Part shown: in pieces, positions 25,201 to 37,400 of the stretch
Position numbering within the stretch: the stretch's first letter is position 1
Layout of the letters: the number at the start of each line of letters is the position of its first letter
Source: Solen grandis
Taxonomy: Eukaryota > Mollusca > Bivalvia > Adapedonta > Solenidae
DNA: 64,000 nt
Assembly (NCBI GenBank): GCA_021229015.1
Contig: CM037789.1
Coordinates: forward strand, 41,514,926 to 41,578,925
Direction: 5' to 3'
Notes under the pieces: model-generated
Databases searched by the model: none
Told to the model about the DNA's origin: nothing
Seen by the model: the letters and a program-made list of their open reading frames with translations, nothing else
Made by a program: the position numbers and the translations under genes

Positions 25201-26668
25201 CACCCCCTCCCTCGAAATCTACAGCTTAATCCGCACATGCATAAATCTATCATATATCTTTCATAATACAACCATCTTGCTCATTTAAGTTCCACTGTTT
25301 GAAGTCATGAATTATTTGTAGGAGATCTATAGTAAGAAAAAGGATCCAAAGATAAATGATAAAATCAACATCGCTTGTGATCTGGATTTGTTTCTAAGTC
25401 AAGAAAAAGTAAAATAGACTTTTGAAGCACAAGCCTAAAGTGTATGTTACTAGGGATGTTGATGAAGAAAAATCACTGGGTTTGTGTGTGTGTGTGTGTG
25501 TGTGTGTGGGGGGGGGTTATATTTTCCATTACAGAAAATTCAAAGTTTGTTGTTTGTTGGGTTTAACGTCCCACCGACAGTATTTTAGTTATTTGGAGAC
25601 GATGTCTAATTGAGACGGATATAGTGCTGCCACACTGCAGTATCATGCCGTAGACATTTGGCATTATACCACACCCAGTCACATATTATCCTGACACCGG
25701 GCCAACCAGTCCTGCAACTACCCTTATATGCTGAGAGCCAAGCAAGGGAACTATAACAGTACCATTTTTTACGACTTTGGTATGTCGCGGCCGGCAAAGT
25801 TTGTTGAAACTGAAAAAAAAGACGAAATGGGACCTGGGACTACGGTGTCCAGTGCGTGCTATTTTCACCGTATGGCGTCCTTTGAGAGACATTTTGCCAA
25901 TGATTATGTTAATATATGATGTGATATGTGCAAAGTAGATCGAAGTACTGCCAGAATCGAATTCCACCACCATACTTATCGCTAAGTAATACTTAAATTC
26001 ATATATTGGGTAGATACACATTCCACCTTTCCTTTTTTTTTTTTTACGAAAGACATGCACATGGCTAAGACACTGCTGCTCCCAAAGTCCTGCTTTATCC
26101 GGTTAAGTGTATCATCCTCCTTTTTATCATTATTCACATCATCCTCTTAAATTGTATTGTTTAATGCATACCTGTTCGGCCCACGATCTGGAAATGACGT
26201 CAACTTTTTTGGTTGGCGATTTCAAATCGATCCACGATCTGAGTCTTACATATATTTGGCTTGTTATCATGTTATCAGACACTGGAAGCATTACGTCAAC
26301 AGCTGACCCAGCTTCAACCGTTGTCACGCAGGAAGAGGACGGCCGTTGCTGGAGTCATCGTATTCCTTCTGCTCGTCATTGCCGTGACGTCAATTCTCAC
26401 AATTGGGGCAAACAAAGACTTCCAGAGAACCAACAACAACCCTTATGCAACTACAGGCGAAAAGGACAAGGCGCACATAGTTTTTTCGATTTGCATAGCT
26501 TTTCTGTTCTTCTGTATAACTATGGCTCTGGGACTGACTTTAATGTGGATGGTACTGGAGTGTTATTTTTACGTTCACCGTCGACGTATTTTGCAACGTG
26601 CAGCTGAGAGACTTGTGAGAGACGCAAATCGCGCAAGACAATCAGAGATAATTCGCAATGCAGTCTGA
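18137..26668 (+). CDS. MARCH-type RING-CH membrane E3 ubiquitin ligase (six exons)
   Basis: Coding exons with matching phases: 18137-18223, 21661-21874, 23109-23278, 24494-24538, 25322-25408 and 26279-26668, about 330 residues. The RING-CH domain spans residues 90-138: CRIC (exon 2), then CLCKGHLANVH, RSC and CEIC (exon 3), fitting C-x2-C...C-x-C-x7-H-x2-C-x12-C-x2-C. Exon 6 encodes two membrane helices (residues about 222-245 and 266-297) with a short polar loop between and a basic tail, the usual topology of small MARCH proteins. Such enzymes ubiquitinate membrane receptors for endocytic removal. The ATG at 18137 has an in-frame TGA upstream; a second ATG lies at 18161. The exon 2 acceptor has a weak pyrimidine tract and the exon 5 donor (AAA|GTAAAA) is weak, so those borders are less sure. 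AATAAA at 27115. The subfamily member is not assigned. Confidence 0.85.
20973..21120. mobile_element. MITE with TIR GCCCCGCGTTCTCGAAAATA
   Basis: Left terminus GCCCCGCGTTCTCGAAAATA at 20973. The right terminus is the reverse complement of GCCCCGTGTTCTCGAAAATA, ending at 21120. 148 bp, non-coding, no obvious target-site duplication. Confidence 0.7.
21137..21201. other. Nested double hairpin
   Basis: Outer arms AATACAGCTCC (21137-21147) and GGAGCTGTATT (21191-21201) are perfect. Inner arms GCTCTATTCG (21163-21172) and CGAATAGAGC (21174-21183) are perfect with a one-base loop. Probably a tiny foldback element next to the MITE at 20973-21120. Confidence 0.5.
22228..22260 (+). repeat. (CT)n microsatellite
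   Basis: CT dinucleotide run in intron 2 of the RING-CH gene. Confidence 0.9.
23530..23770 (+). repeat. Dispersed repeat with CTCCAGAGTTACGGTCCTTG
   Basis: CACTCCAGAGTTACGGTCCT, TGATTTAATGGGGAAAAA and TGCAAAATTAACAG match motifs in the repeat at 35100-35400. Lies in intron 3 of the RING-CH gene. Confidence 0.6.
25484..25508 (+). repeat. (TG)n microsatellite followed by a G run
   Basis: TG dinucleotide run followed by about nine G, in intron 5 of the RING-CH gene. Confidence 0.9.
25545..25960 (+). repeat. Unclassified interspersed repeat (GGTTTAACGTCCCACCGACA)
   Basis: Begins TTGTTGGGTTTAACGTCCCA and contains ATCATGCCGTAGACATTTGG, CACACCCAGTCACATATTAT and CCTGACACC. Partial relatives of the middle part appear near 46510-46550, 49085-49150, 58830-58850 and 60405-60480. 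Small frames inside it are not genes. Confidence 0.5.
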
Positions 26669-27799
26669 AGATGTTAAATTAAACGCTAATCTCATGAAAT
26701 ATATGAGTGGATGAAAAATGTAGTCATTATGTGCCTTTTACCTTAGTGCCGTTTGTGAGTGTGAGCATCAATACAATATGTACTCAACATGTACTCAATT
26801 GTTTTCGTTCTTTCTGTTATTAATGAGCAGTATTATTGCCGGGATCTTAATTTTGCGGGTCTTAAAACGATCGCTTTTATTTGGCGCTTCCATACTTAGC
26901 CCTCGTGTAGAAATCAAGATGTTCTATAGTTAAATGGCGATGTTTTTATTTTGGTGCATCAGATTTAAACCGCCATCATAGCCAAAATAACTCCACCTTC
27001 AATTATAAGTCAGTATTTCAATTTATTTGTGTCCATTTTGTGTCTTGCATGGGTTATTCTTGCCTTATCACCGGATGTATGTCATTTTGTACAATATAAA
27101 GAAGAAATCGCTTTAATAAAAGAATATTAAGTATGTATGTACGAGCATGTTAAGAATAGACAAACAATAAATCACTTTTAACTTTTGAAATGATAAACAA
27201 GGTGTGACGTACTGACAATACCTTGATACTATGTCCCTAACTACAGACATATTTCTATATTCTCCATTGACAACATGACGTGCGCAATCAACAACATTAC
27301 TTGATAAGCATAATTGTTACAATTTAGGAAAAAGTCTCTTCTTGAGTGCTATATATCACAGAATAATGCACCGTTCATTTTCTGTGATATATCACCTCTT
27401 TTTCCATTGTAACACGTTTACTAGGCTGCAAAGTTTTAAAAGGGAAAATATGCCGGTTTATTTTATTAGGAGTATTGCGACGTCAGATATACGTTTCTTT
27501 TAGCCGTGCATAATTATATCGGAAAAATGCACCCACACTCCTTTAATGTTTATAAAACACGTTTTGTTGATCGTGTTAGAATTCCTTTTTATCTTAACAT
27601 TTTAAATGATACCAAACATATTTTCAGGGCCATATACATTCGCAGAATAACGTCATATCATATTTTACCACATATACTAACGTTTTGTCGTACGTCATTA
27701 GTGCATAATAATGAAGATAACGTACTTAATTTTCAATATTTTACCACATATACTAACGTTTTGTCGTACGTCATTAGTGCATAATAATGAAGATAACGT
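26669..27799. other. 3' flank of the RING-CH gene
   Basis: Contains AATAAA at 27115-27120 as a candidate poly(A) signal, a 12-bp perfect stem-loop (27352-27363 with 27380-27391) and a 64-bp direct duplication (27660-27723 and 27736-27799) that abuts the minisatellite. Confidence 0.55.
27660..27799 (+). repeat. 64-bp direct duplication at the edge of the minisatellite
   Basis: The segment starting ATATTTTACCACATATACTA and ending GAAGATAACGT occurs at 27660-27723 and again at 27736-27799. The offset is 76 bp. Confidence 0.9.
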
Positions 27800-29397
27800 T
27801 ACTTACGAGAACGTTTATGTGCAGACGTTACTTACGAGAACGTTTATGTGCAGACGTTACTTACGAGAACGTTTGTGTGCAGACGTTACTTACGAGGACG
27901 TTTCTGTGCAGACGTTACTTACGAGGACGTTTATGTGCAGACGTTACTTACGAGAACGTTTATGTGCAGACGTTACTTACGAGAACGTTTATGTGCAGAC
28001 GTTACTTACGAGAACGTTTATGTGCAGACGTTACTAACGAGAACGTTTATGTGCAGACGTTACTTACGAGGACATTTATGTGCAGACGTTACTTACGAGG
28101 ACATCTATGTGCATACGTTACTTACGAGAACGTTTATGTGCAGACGTTACTTACGAGAACGTTTATGTGCAGACGTTACTTACGAGAACGTTTATGTGCA
28201 GACGTTACTAACGAGAACGTTTATGTGCAGACGTTACTTACGAGAACGTTTCTGTGCAGACGTTACTTACGAGAACGTTTATGTGCAGACGTTACTTACG
28301 AGAACGTTTGTGTGCAGACGTTACTTACGAGAAGGTTTATGTGCAGACGTTACTTACGAGAACGTTATGTGCAGACGTTACTTACGAGAACGTTTATGTG
28401 CAGACGTTACTTACGAGAACGTTTGTGTGCAGACGTTACTTACGAGGACGTTTCTGTGCAGACGTTACTTACGAGAACGTTTATGTGCAGACGTTACTTA
28501 CGAGAACGTTTATGTGCAGACGTTACTTACGAGAACGTTTATGTGCAGACGTTACTTACGAGGACATTTATGTGCAGACGTTACTTACGAGGACATCTAT
28601 GTGCAGACGTTACTTACGAGAACGTTTATGTGCAGACGTTACTTACGAGAACGTTTATGTGCAGACGTTACTTACGAGGACATCTATGTGCAGACGTTAC
28701 TTACGAGGACATTTATGTGCAGACGTTACTTACGAGAACGTTTATGTGCAGACGTTACTGACGAGGACATCTATGTGCAGACGTTACTTACGAGGACATT
28801 TATGTGCAGACGTTACTTACGAGAACGTTTCTGTGCAGACGTTACTTACGAGAACGTTTCTGTGCAGACGTTACTTACGAGAACGTTTATGTGCAGACGT
28901 TACTTACGAGGACATTTATGTGCAGACGTTACTTACGAGAACGTTTCTGTGCAGACGTTACTTACGAGAACGTTTATGTGCAGACGTTACTTATGAGGAC
29001 ATTTATGTGCAGACGTTACTTACGAGAACGTTTCTGTGCAGACGTTACTTACGAGAACGTTTATGTGCAAACGTTACTTACGAGAACGTTTGTGCAGACG
29101 TTACTTACGAGAACGTTTATGTGCAGACGTTATTTACGAGGACATTTATGTGCAGACGTTACTTACGAGAACGTTTATGTGCAGACGTTGCTTACGAGGA
29201 CGTTTATGTGCAGACGTTACTTACGAGAACGTTTATGTGCAGACGTTACTTACGAGGACATTTATGTGCAGACGTTACTTACGAGAACGTTTGTGTGCAG
29301 ACGTTACTTACGAGAACGTTTATGTGCAGACGTTACTTACGAGAACGTTTATGTGCAGACGTTACTTACGAGAACGTTTATGTGCAGCGCCAATGCA
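27800..29397 (+). repeat. 29-bp CpG-rich minisatellite, about 55 copies
   Basis: The unit is CTTACGAGAACG + TTTATGTGCAGACGTTA (29 bp). Variants change the middle: GAGGACATTTATG, GAGGACATCTATG, GAGAACGTTTCTG, GAGAACGTTTGTG. Pairs of variants recur in order, and the GTTTGTG-then-GAGGACGTTTCTG pair is repeated 550 bp apart (about 19 units), which suggests segmental duplication within the array. Three CpG sites per unit. Because 29 is not a multiple of 3 and the unit has no stop, all three forward frames stay open for hundreds of codons. These long frames (up to 404 residues) are not evidence of a protein. Confidence 0.97.
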
Positions 29398-30718
29398 AAA
29401 TTGGATATATATGTTCAAAAGACAATGTGTGTAAACAATGGTATAAAGTACAACGAAAAATAACATAAAAACAAGTGTTTAAAACTTTAATCAATATTAA
29501 AACTATTTCTCCATCCATCTATCTAATTTTTATAAATATCGTATCTGTATTCACACAATGATGGTAAAGAATGGCGTTGCGTCTGTAATGCGTATCTTAA
29601 ACGAATTTTAATGATTTCTTTTATCAATTCGCACTGTATGAAGAATATTGCTTTGGACAACATAGGCATGCTTGTTTTTTTTGTGTTTTTTTTGTTGTTC
29701 TTTTTAAACATTTCTCGAACTATTATTAACACATTGTACATGTATACATTGATATCCACATTACTCTAATTATGTTTTAATATGACCAGGGGAAAATTTT
29801 AATCATTTCTTTTCAACCACAACACCCACATCTGCTTAAAAATCATTTTCATTAAAGTAATCTTATTATTTGAATCTGATTAGTTAAAAGGCGTCTTTCA
29901 ATGTAAAGATTTCAAATAGGTCAAGCATGGCATTATACTACAAAAGAATAAACCTTTTGTGGAAAAACAATATAATTTCTTTGCTGTAATAACTACCGTG
30001 AAACTTTCATCTCGTCCTACTGTTTCCGCTTTGATTTCATTAAAAAGCATATTTCATTCTTCACGCTCGACCCGTTTCACGATAGTTCGTTTACATTATC
30101 AGAAAGCGAATCCCCGTTGTTTCTGTCCGCCCACGCAATGCCTGAGAACCGTTTGAACATCAAGCCCGATATCTGATGAATGTGGATTAGAAATCATTAA
30201 CTTTCTTCATACTGATAGGCCTATTGTATTGACCTGTTCAATTTCAACAACACCCATATACTCCATTAATAAAGTGAGTCAAAGAGTCCATAATTGTCTT
30301 GGACACATAAATCAGTGACCGGAAAACTGCGGTCGGATAAAATTCGCAATCTAGTGAGATAGAGATTACGTCACGCTGCTCGGTACTTGTCCAGCAATGG
30401 TGAGTATTTTTAAACGTATGCTCGAGAGAAATAATCATTTTTCTAAATGAACTTCAGAAGTCAAATCTGGGACTCTAATGCATGATATTAAGAATAGCAG
30501 AGACAATTTCGTATAACGAACGTATAACATATAAGCCAATCAAAGGTAAAGTTTCAGTAAATTTAACTAGCTGTACCTAAGGTTATATTTCTTTTCCTTT
30601 TATTTTGATCCGCTATGTCCAGCTCGGCGCCGAAATAAGAAGGACTAAAGGTACAGAAATACATTTTTTGAAAAATGAAATGTGTAAATTATTTACAATA
30701 AGTGTTCTTTGGAACGCG

Positions 30719-30835
30719 TGTGTCACCTGCTGAAGCGTGACGGAAAAAGTGTAACAGACAGGCGGACGGACGGACGGCAGATGACGGGAAAGTGATCCCC
30801 ATGTGTCACTTCTGCCCACAGAAGGTGACACATAT
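30719..30835. repeat. Repeat with inverted ends TGTGTCACCTGCTG / CAGAAGGTGACACA
   Basis: The two ends are imperfect inverted copies. The centre contains GGCGGACGGACGGACGGC. Resembles a small non-autonomous element. Confidence 0.5.
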
Positions 30836-30964
30836 TAAAGCACAGTAGCATATCATTCTCTATTTATTTATTTATTTGTTTTTCCCGGGGATTAAAGGAA
30901 CATATTGATCGGTGAATTAAAAATGGTTATATCCACTGTTAAAAACAGTGACTATTATCAAATT

Positions 30965-31246
30965 TATAATTATACCCCAGATACGAAGTAAGTGGGGGCT
31001 ATATTGGAGCCACGTCCGTCGGTTGGTGCCTAGTTGTGCATATTGATATCATGTCTTGATCAGCTGGATTTAAAATGAGTTACGGTCCTTTGTTAATTTT
31101 TTTAAATCTATATTTTGTCCACGCTATTTTTCAGCTACCTTCTGGTCTGATTTTGATTTTACTTCACAGCATTAATAAGTAGATCTTCGAAGCTTAGTTA
31201 CGCATATTGCTCGCATGTCTAGCTGGATTTAAAATGAGTTACGACC

Positions 31247-31277
<31 letters not shown>

Positions 31278-31330
31278 ATATATTTTGCCGACCCTTTCTC
31301 TCGACCACAAATTATCTGGGCTGCGGCTGT
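30965..31330 (+). repeat. TTATACCCC-type interspersed repeat fragment
   Basis: Starts TTATACCCCAGATACGAAGT and GTGGGGGCTATATTGGAGCC, comparable to the start of the repeat at 35916. Contains two diverged copies of CAGCTGGATTTAAAATGAGT at about 31060 and 31215, and a (TTTA)n tract at 31248-31277. Confidence 0.5.
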
Positions 31331-31489
31331 TTTTTTTCCCTCCTCGTTGGTTCCTGTGTTAAACTAGTACTATATGACTATTTATTAAATCGAACCAACA
31401 ACATTCGGATCGTTTATATTGAATTCTGAAGGATTCTCATGCGTTTGTATTTCTCATGAACACACCGGAGGCTGAAAAACAAAAAAAAA

Positions 31490-34400
31490 ATGACAGGAGA
31501 AAAGATAACATGCATTTTCTTCAGTGAATTTCACATAACAGCTGGTCCTAAAATAGTTTATCAGGTGAGTTAGAGATTATTTTCAAATCTTCTTCATCAT
31601 GTTTTCTGCTACATTGTTAAATCTAAGAATGTCAGTCTAAAATTTGTATAGAAACTGGTCCACGAAACTGACCCTGTAGAGTTACATGGGTTTGTAAATT
31701 TGACATCCCTATATTCTTTGATGCTGGTCTTGTCATTCTTGACGTGTCTTTTCTTTCTTTCTTTCTTTCTTTCTTTTTTTTTATTGTTATCTTTCCAAAT
31801 GATTTGATTTTTTATCTCAAATGAAATATCCAGTATGTGTAGTTAAATCAGAATTAAGAAATGGATTTATGGTGGACTTACCATTTCTCGAAACCCTTAA
31901 CATTTTACACAGTATCATTTCAACTGGAATTATTGTGATAATATAAATGCAAATTAGTACACAAATGAAATAAAATAATGTTTCATTTTATTATATTTTT
32001 TGTCAAACGATTATAAAATAATTTGTGAACTTGTAAAAAAGCTCTTTTTTTGGCAGGGTTCGAGAGGAGGTGAGGTTCTAGAATGGGTACTTGAATGATA
32101 TAGCAGCTCGTTTACAGATAAGACAATGGTCATTTACAAAGAATTTGATTTAAAACTGTTTCACTTAAAAGAAATGATAGAAAATAGCCCATTCAGTCAT
32201 TCTACAACATTTGAATTTTTTGTATTTAATTACAACATACATTAAGAATTATGTTATTTCAGCTTTTCCTTTAATCTGCTTGTTCACATATGGTCATTGA
32301 CTAAGCATTTGGTTTTAAACCATTTGTGTGTATTACATCTATTAAAACCCATCTACAGACGCATGGTTACCCAGTAGTTACCCAATGCAACATTCCAGAC
32401 CATAATTGTAAATAAAATTAATAAGGTTTCTCAGTGAGTCCATCACAGAAAATATCATTATGCACAGGCAGTTTTGAAACTACCTTTAGAATCATAAAAC
32501 GTATATTAGATTTTCTATTTTTATTTGATGTCACTAGGCTGATCACATTCTCTCTAAGTACATTGCGCTAATTTCATAGGCTGAACTTAAAAGAAATCAC
32601 TACCATGAACTGGTGAATGTTGCGGAACATACCATGTGGTACCACAAGCACTAATATTTTGGGATACCATATTCTATGTATAACCAATTTTGCCAAAGTG
32701 GCATTTACGAAAATAGCATTTTCCTGCGCCCTTCTCCTGTGTATTGTGACCTACATATGACAAGTTTATTTAGCATCACAAATGTTGTATAACCTCTACT
32801 TAATGAATTTCTAGTTCATTGTGCAGTCACATGACTGCTCAAATTCACTTTAAGTACATAGGCTCACTTCACAGGCTGAACAATTTAAATAACACTTAGG
32901 AATTCGCTATCCTGGCCTAATGTCAAGACACCGTGTTGTGGAATGAGTCCTGAAGTATATCAAGTACCTACCATAGTCTGTTTTTAACCAATTTTACATT
33001 GCAGGAGGCAGGGGGTTTGGGGTTCTACATTTTCTTGTGATTTTTAGCTCATCTGAGCACTTGTGCTCAGGATGAGCTTTTGTGACCACCTTTTGTCCGT
33101 CGTCTGCCCAATCTTCATGAAAGTTGGTCAGAATGTTTGTCTACATGATATCTCAGATGAGTTTGAAATTGGGTCATGTGTGGTAAAAAACTAGGTCACC
33201 AGGCCAAATCTAAGAAATGCCTTGTGAACACTCTAGAGGCCAAAGTTTTAGCCCAATCTTCATATTATTTGGTTAGGATGTTTATCTACATGATATATTT
33301 GATGAGTTTGAAATTGGGTCACTTGGGGACAAAATCTAGGTCATTGAGCTCAAATCTTAGAAAAACCTTTTGAACACATTTCTGGCCCAATTTTCATTAA
33401 ATTTGGTCAGGATGTTTGTCTAAATGATATGTCGGATGAGTTTGAAATTGTTCATGTTGGGTCAGAAACTAGGTTATTAGGTCAAATCTTAGAAAAACCT
33501 TGTGAAGACACTAGCTGCTGTTTTGGCCTAATCTTTATGAAAGTTGGTCAGGATGTTTGTCTACATGAAATCTCGGATGAGGTTGAAATGGGGTTAAAAA
33601 AATCCACTCTAGAAGCCACATTTTTGGCCTAACCTTCATGTAAATTGGTCAGAATGTTTGTTTACATCAAATTTGGATGAGTTCAAAACTGGGTCACATA
33701 GGGTCAAAAAGTAGGTCAACAGGGCAAATTTTAGAAAAACATTGTGAACACTCTAGAATCTACATTTTTGTCCCAGTCTTCATTAAACTTGAAAAGAATG
33801 ATGACTGCATGAAATCCCAATGATGCAAATTTAGGCAGGACTAAAATCTAGGTCACTTGAGTCAAATATTAGAAAACCATTGCACACACTTTAGATGCCA
33901 CATTTTTTGTAATCATGCCAAACTCAGCAATCTTACTTATGAGCAACACAGGGTCATCTTGGCCCTCTTGTTTCATTTTCTTGGAATTATTCCCCCTCCT
34001 TTTTTTTCCTTTTTGACAATTTGGCAAATTTGATCTGGGCCAGGAAAGGATTTGAGGTGGTCAAATCTGACATCAGCAGCCTCTTAATGAAAACCATGCA
34101 AAAGTCTAGAAATTCCAAATCACAGTTATAGCAACATTCATTCTTTGAGGATACAGTGGTTCTTTGGAATCAGATAAGTCATGGCATTCAAAGATGCCAT
34201 GAAAAACAAGACTAAATCCTTCATGATTCCAGTCTCACTTCACCCTGACATTGTTTCTCATGCCAGGTTTTACTTCCTGCACCCTTTATTAACAGTCCAA
34301 TGCTCAGTCCTGCCAGAATCACTCAGGAGAGGGTTTATCAGTAAACAAAAAATAAACAGATGGATAGTCATTGCCAATAATAGATCAACACTAATATTCT

Positions 34401-37400
34401 ATTATATAAATCCCAGTATTGGAATCACAGCATAAAAACTCAGATTCAGACTACAGATTTATCCAAAATAAAGCACATCTGATACTGAGGTTCTGTAGTT
34501 ATATATTCTGCTTCAGTACCCAGAGGATTACATTTCAAAGGAGTTTTTTGACGCAGTTCATATTTACATCATAACAAAACGTGAGTTGCAGTCAAGACTA
34601 GTCACTGTGTAAGTATGCTTGGTTCCTTTCAGTTGCTATAATCATTTGAAAGTCTCAAAACAAAGCATGGAACAGGTTTTCAACAATGTATGGAATTGTC
34701 CATTTTGACCCTGAATTGTCTAAATCACATGAAATATTACAAAGTTTGTAGCTTTGTCTATATATCAAGGGGTCATTTGACTCCAAATTGTACAAAACCA
34801 AGGAAAATCCTAAATGTACTTACGGCCAGTAGATATGATAGTCAGTCATAAATGGTTGGTCCAGTATCATGATAATGTTACTGGTTGTGGCATTATCCAT
34901 CTGACTTTGTTGTGAAAGCACTTTATCTTTCTCATGTAAACAAAGGTTCTCAAATGACTGAAATTCTGTCAGTGGGACTGTAAACACAAGCAAACAATTT
35001 AACATACCGACACTAGACAGGAGCTGAAGATTGTTCCTCTGTTACACTTATTGAAAGTCATTACTCATGTAACACCCTATAAGAGCATTCTGCCTGTAAA
35101 TGAAGGGCCCGGGTTCGAGCCTTGGTCTGGCTGCACAATATCTCAAACAGGTTTGATAACCAGCCAAAATATCAGGAACACATCAGAGTTATGGCCCTTT
35201 AATTGATGAAAAATTGCAAAATTAACAGTATTTGCTCTGTAACAGTGACAAACGTGAACCGATATTAACCACAGTGTTTCAGCACATTATCTCAATCGAC
35301 TTTGAAAGCCAGTCAAATTATCCCAGACACTCCAGAGTTACAGCCCTTGAATTGATGAAATTGCAGGATGGGTGAAATTTTCGATAACCAACACGCTTGT
35401 TCTGACACCTGGTTACACTCCTTTACTCTGTAAGTGTTCACAAGATTTATTCTAAATGAAAAGAAATTTTCAAATATAGAAAGTAACATGAAACTGTTTA
35501 TATATTACAGAAATGCACATGGACACAAGATAATTGGGTGTCCAGTATACATCGAAGACAAGAAATATGACAGGAACGCACTTATGTTTAATCTCTGCTT
35601 TGTATTTGATTCTGAGACCAGAACTACTAAATATGAGCCAGCTGTAAAGAAACTTGCTGGCTACCTCACTCAGTTGGAGGTGAGATAAAAGATATTTTTT
35701 TTTTAATTTTGAATTTGTATATTACCCATGGAATAATTTTAAGTCATAAAACTTTACAGGAATGTTCACCAGGATACAGAGTTATGCACCTGGGATTTTG
35801 TTTTAAAATCATTCAAGTAAAGGCAGAGTTATGGCCCTCTACTTAGTGGAAATAGCACATAGTTTTTGCATCTGTGTGCAGTAGACACATTTCTGATGTT
35901 ATTTATTTTAAGTTTTTATACCCCCACAAATGAAAATTTGGGGGGGTATATAGGAGTCACCCTGTCGGTCGGTCCATCCGTCGGTCGGTCGGTCCGGCGG
36001 TTGGTCTACAAATATTTGTCCGGAGCATTTCTCCAAAACTACTGTACCTATGTTGATGAAACTTCATAGGTAGATAGACCTTGATGAAAGGAAGTGCAGT
36101 GCATAAGAACCATAACTCTGCATGTATTTTGAAAGGAGTTATTGCCCTTTGTCATTTTTAATCTTTTGATTTTGTCCGGACCATAACTCCAATACTAAAA
36201 AGCTAGGTTGATGAAACTTCATATGTAGATTGATCTTGATGAGAGGAAGTGCAGTGCACAAGAACCATAACTCTGCATGTATTTTGAAAGGAGTTATTGC
36301 CCTTTGTCATTTTTAATCTTTTGATTTTGTCCGGACCATAACTCCAATACTAAAGTAGCTAGGTTGATGAAACTTCATATGTAGATTGATCTTGATGAGA
36401 GGAAGTACAGTGCATAAGAACCATAACTCTACATGTTTTTTAAAGGAGTTATTCCCCTTTCAGGGCCTTTTTACCCTTCTTAACTGTAGCCGGTAAAGGG
36501 CTGCTTCCCCAAGCCAAATAACCACCTTTTGCCCCCAAAAATAGTCCTCAAATTCCCCACTCTTAAATAAAATTCCCCATTAAGGAGGTAGCTGATCATT
36601 GAGAAACCTAGAGAACAATATTATGACGCTAATTTAACTCTGTTTAACTCTATTGATTCTTAAACCAAATATTTGACTAGTCTTTATATTTAGTTTCTAG
36701 TATGTCTTGCTGTGCCAAGACCAGTTTATGCTTATATTTATGAATATGGTAAAAAAAAAATCCCTTAATAAGTTGTAAACAAGTGGCTTGCTATTTTCCC
36801 CATAAAAAGGGCTAGGGCGCTTTCCCCAAAATTGGAAAAAAGGCCCTGCCTTTGTTAATTTTTGTCTTTTGATTTTGTCCGGAGCATTTCTCCAAAACTA
36901 CTGTATTTATGTTGATCAAACTTCATATGTAGATAGACCTCATATGTAGATAGACCTTCATGAGAGGAAGTGCAGTGCATAAGAACCATAACTCTGCATG
37001 TATTCTGAAAGGAGTTATTGCCCTTTGTCATTTTTAATCTTTTGATTTTGTCCGGACCATAACTCCAATACTAAAGTAGCTAGGTTGATGAAACTTCATA
37101 TGTAGATTGATATTGATGAGAGGAAGTGCAGTGCACAAGGACCATGACTCTGCATGTATTTTGAAAGGAGTTATTGCCCTTTGTCATTTTTAATCTTTTG
37201 ATTTTGTCCGGACCATAACTCCAATACTAAAGTAGCTAGGTTGATGAAACTTCATATGTAGATTGATCTTGATGAGAGGAAGTGCAGTGCATAAGAAAAC
37301 CACAATGTAAATTCTCAAAGACAGGTTTTTGCAAACAATAAATATGGATGTGAACCATAATTAGACTGCATTTTTATTCTCCTCAGCTACAGATCTTGGG

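Larger units (their letters stand above)
29398..31489. other. Intergenic DNA upstream of NPRL2
   Basis: AT-rich. Holds an inverted-terminus repeat near 30719-30835, a TTATACCCC-type repeat fragment at 30965-31330 and (TTTA)n tracts. No supported gene. Confidence 0.45.

Noticed and set aside
25686..26060. 124-codon minus-strand and overlapping plus-strand frames
   Set aside because: They lie in an interspersed repeat inside intron 5 of the RING-CH gene and match no domain.
27800..29397. CRISPR-like array (29-bp repeats)
   Set aside because: The repeats are directly adjacent with no spacers, and the genome is eukaryotic. It is a minisatellite.
27711..29468. Long open frames (up to 404 codons) with a 29-residue repeat, which look like a repetitive protein
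   Set aside because: They arise because the 29-bp DNA unit has no stop in any forward frame. All three frames are equally open and there is no start context, splice signal or codon bias.
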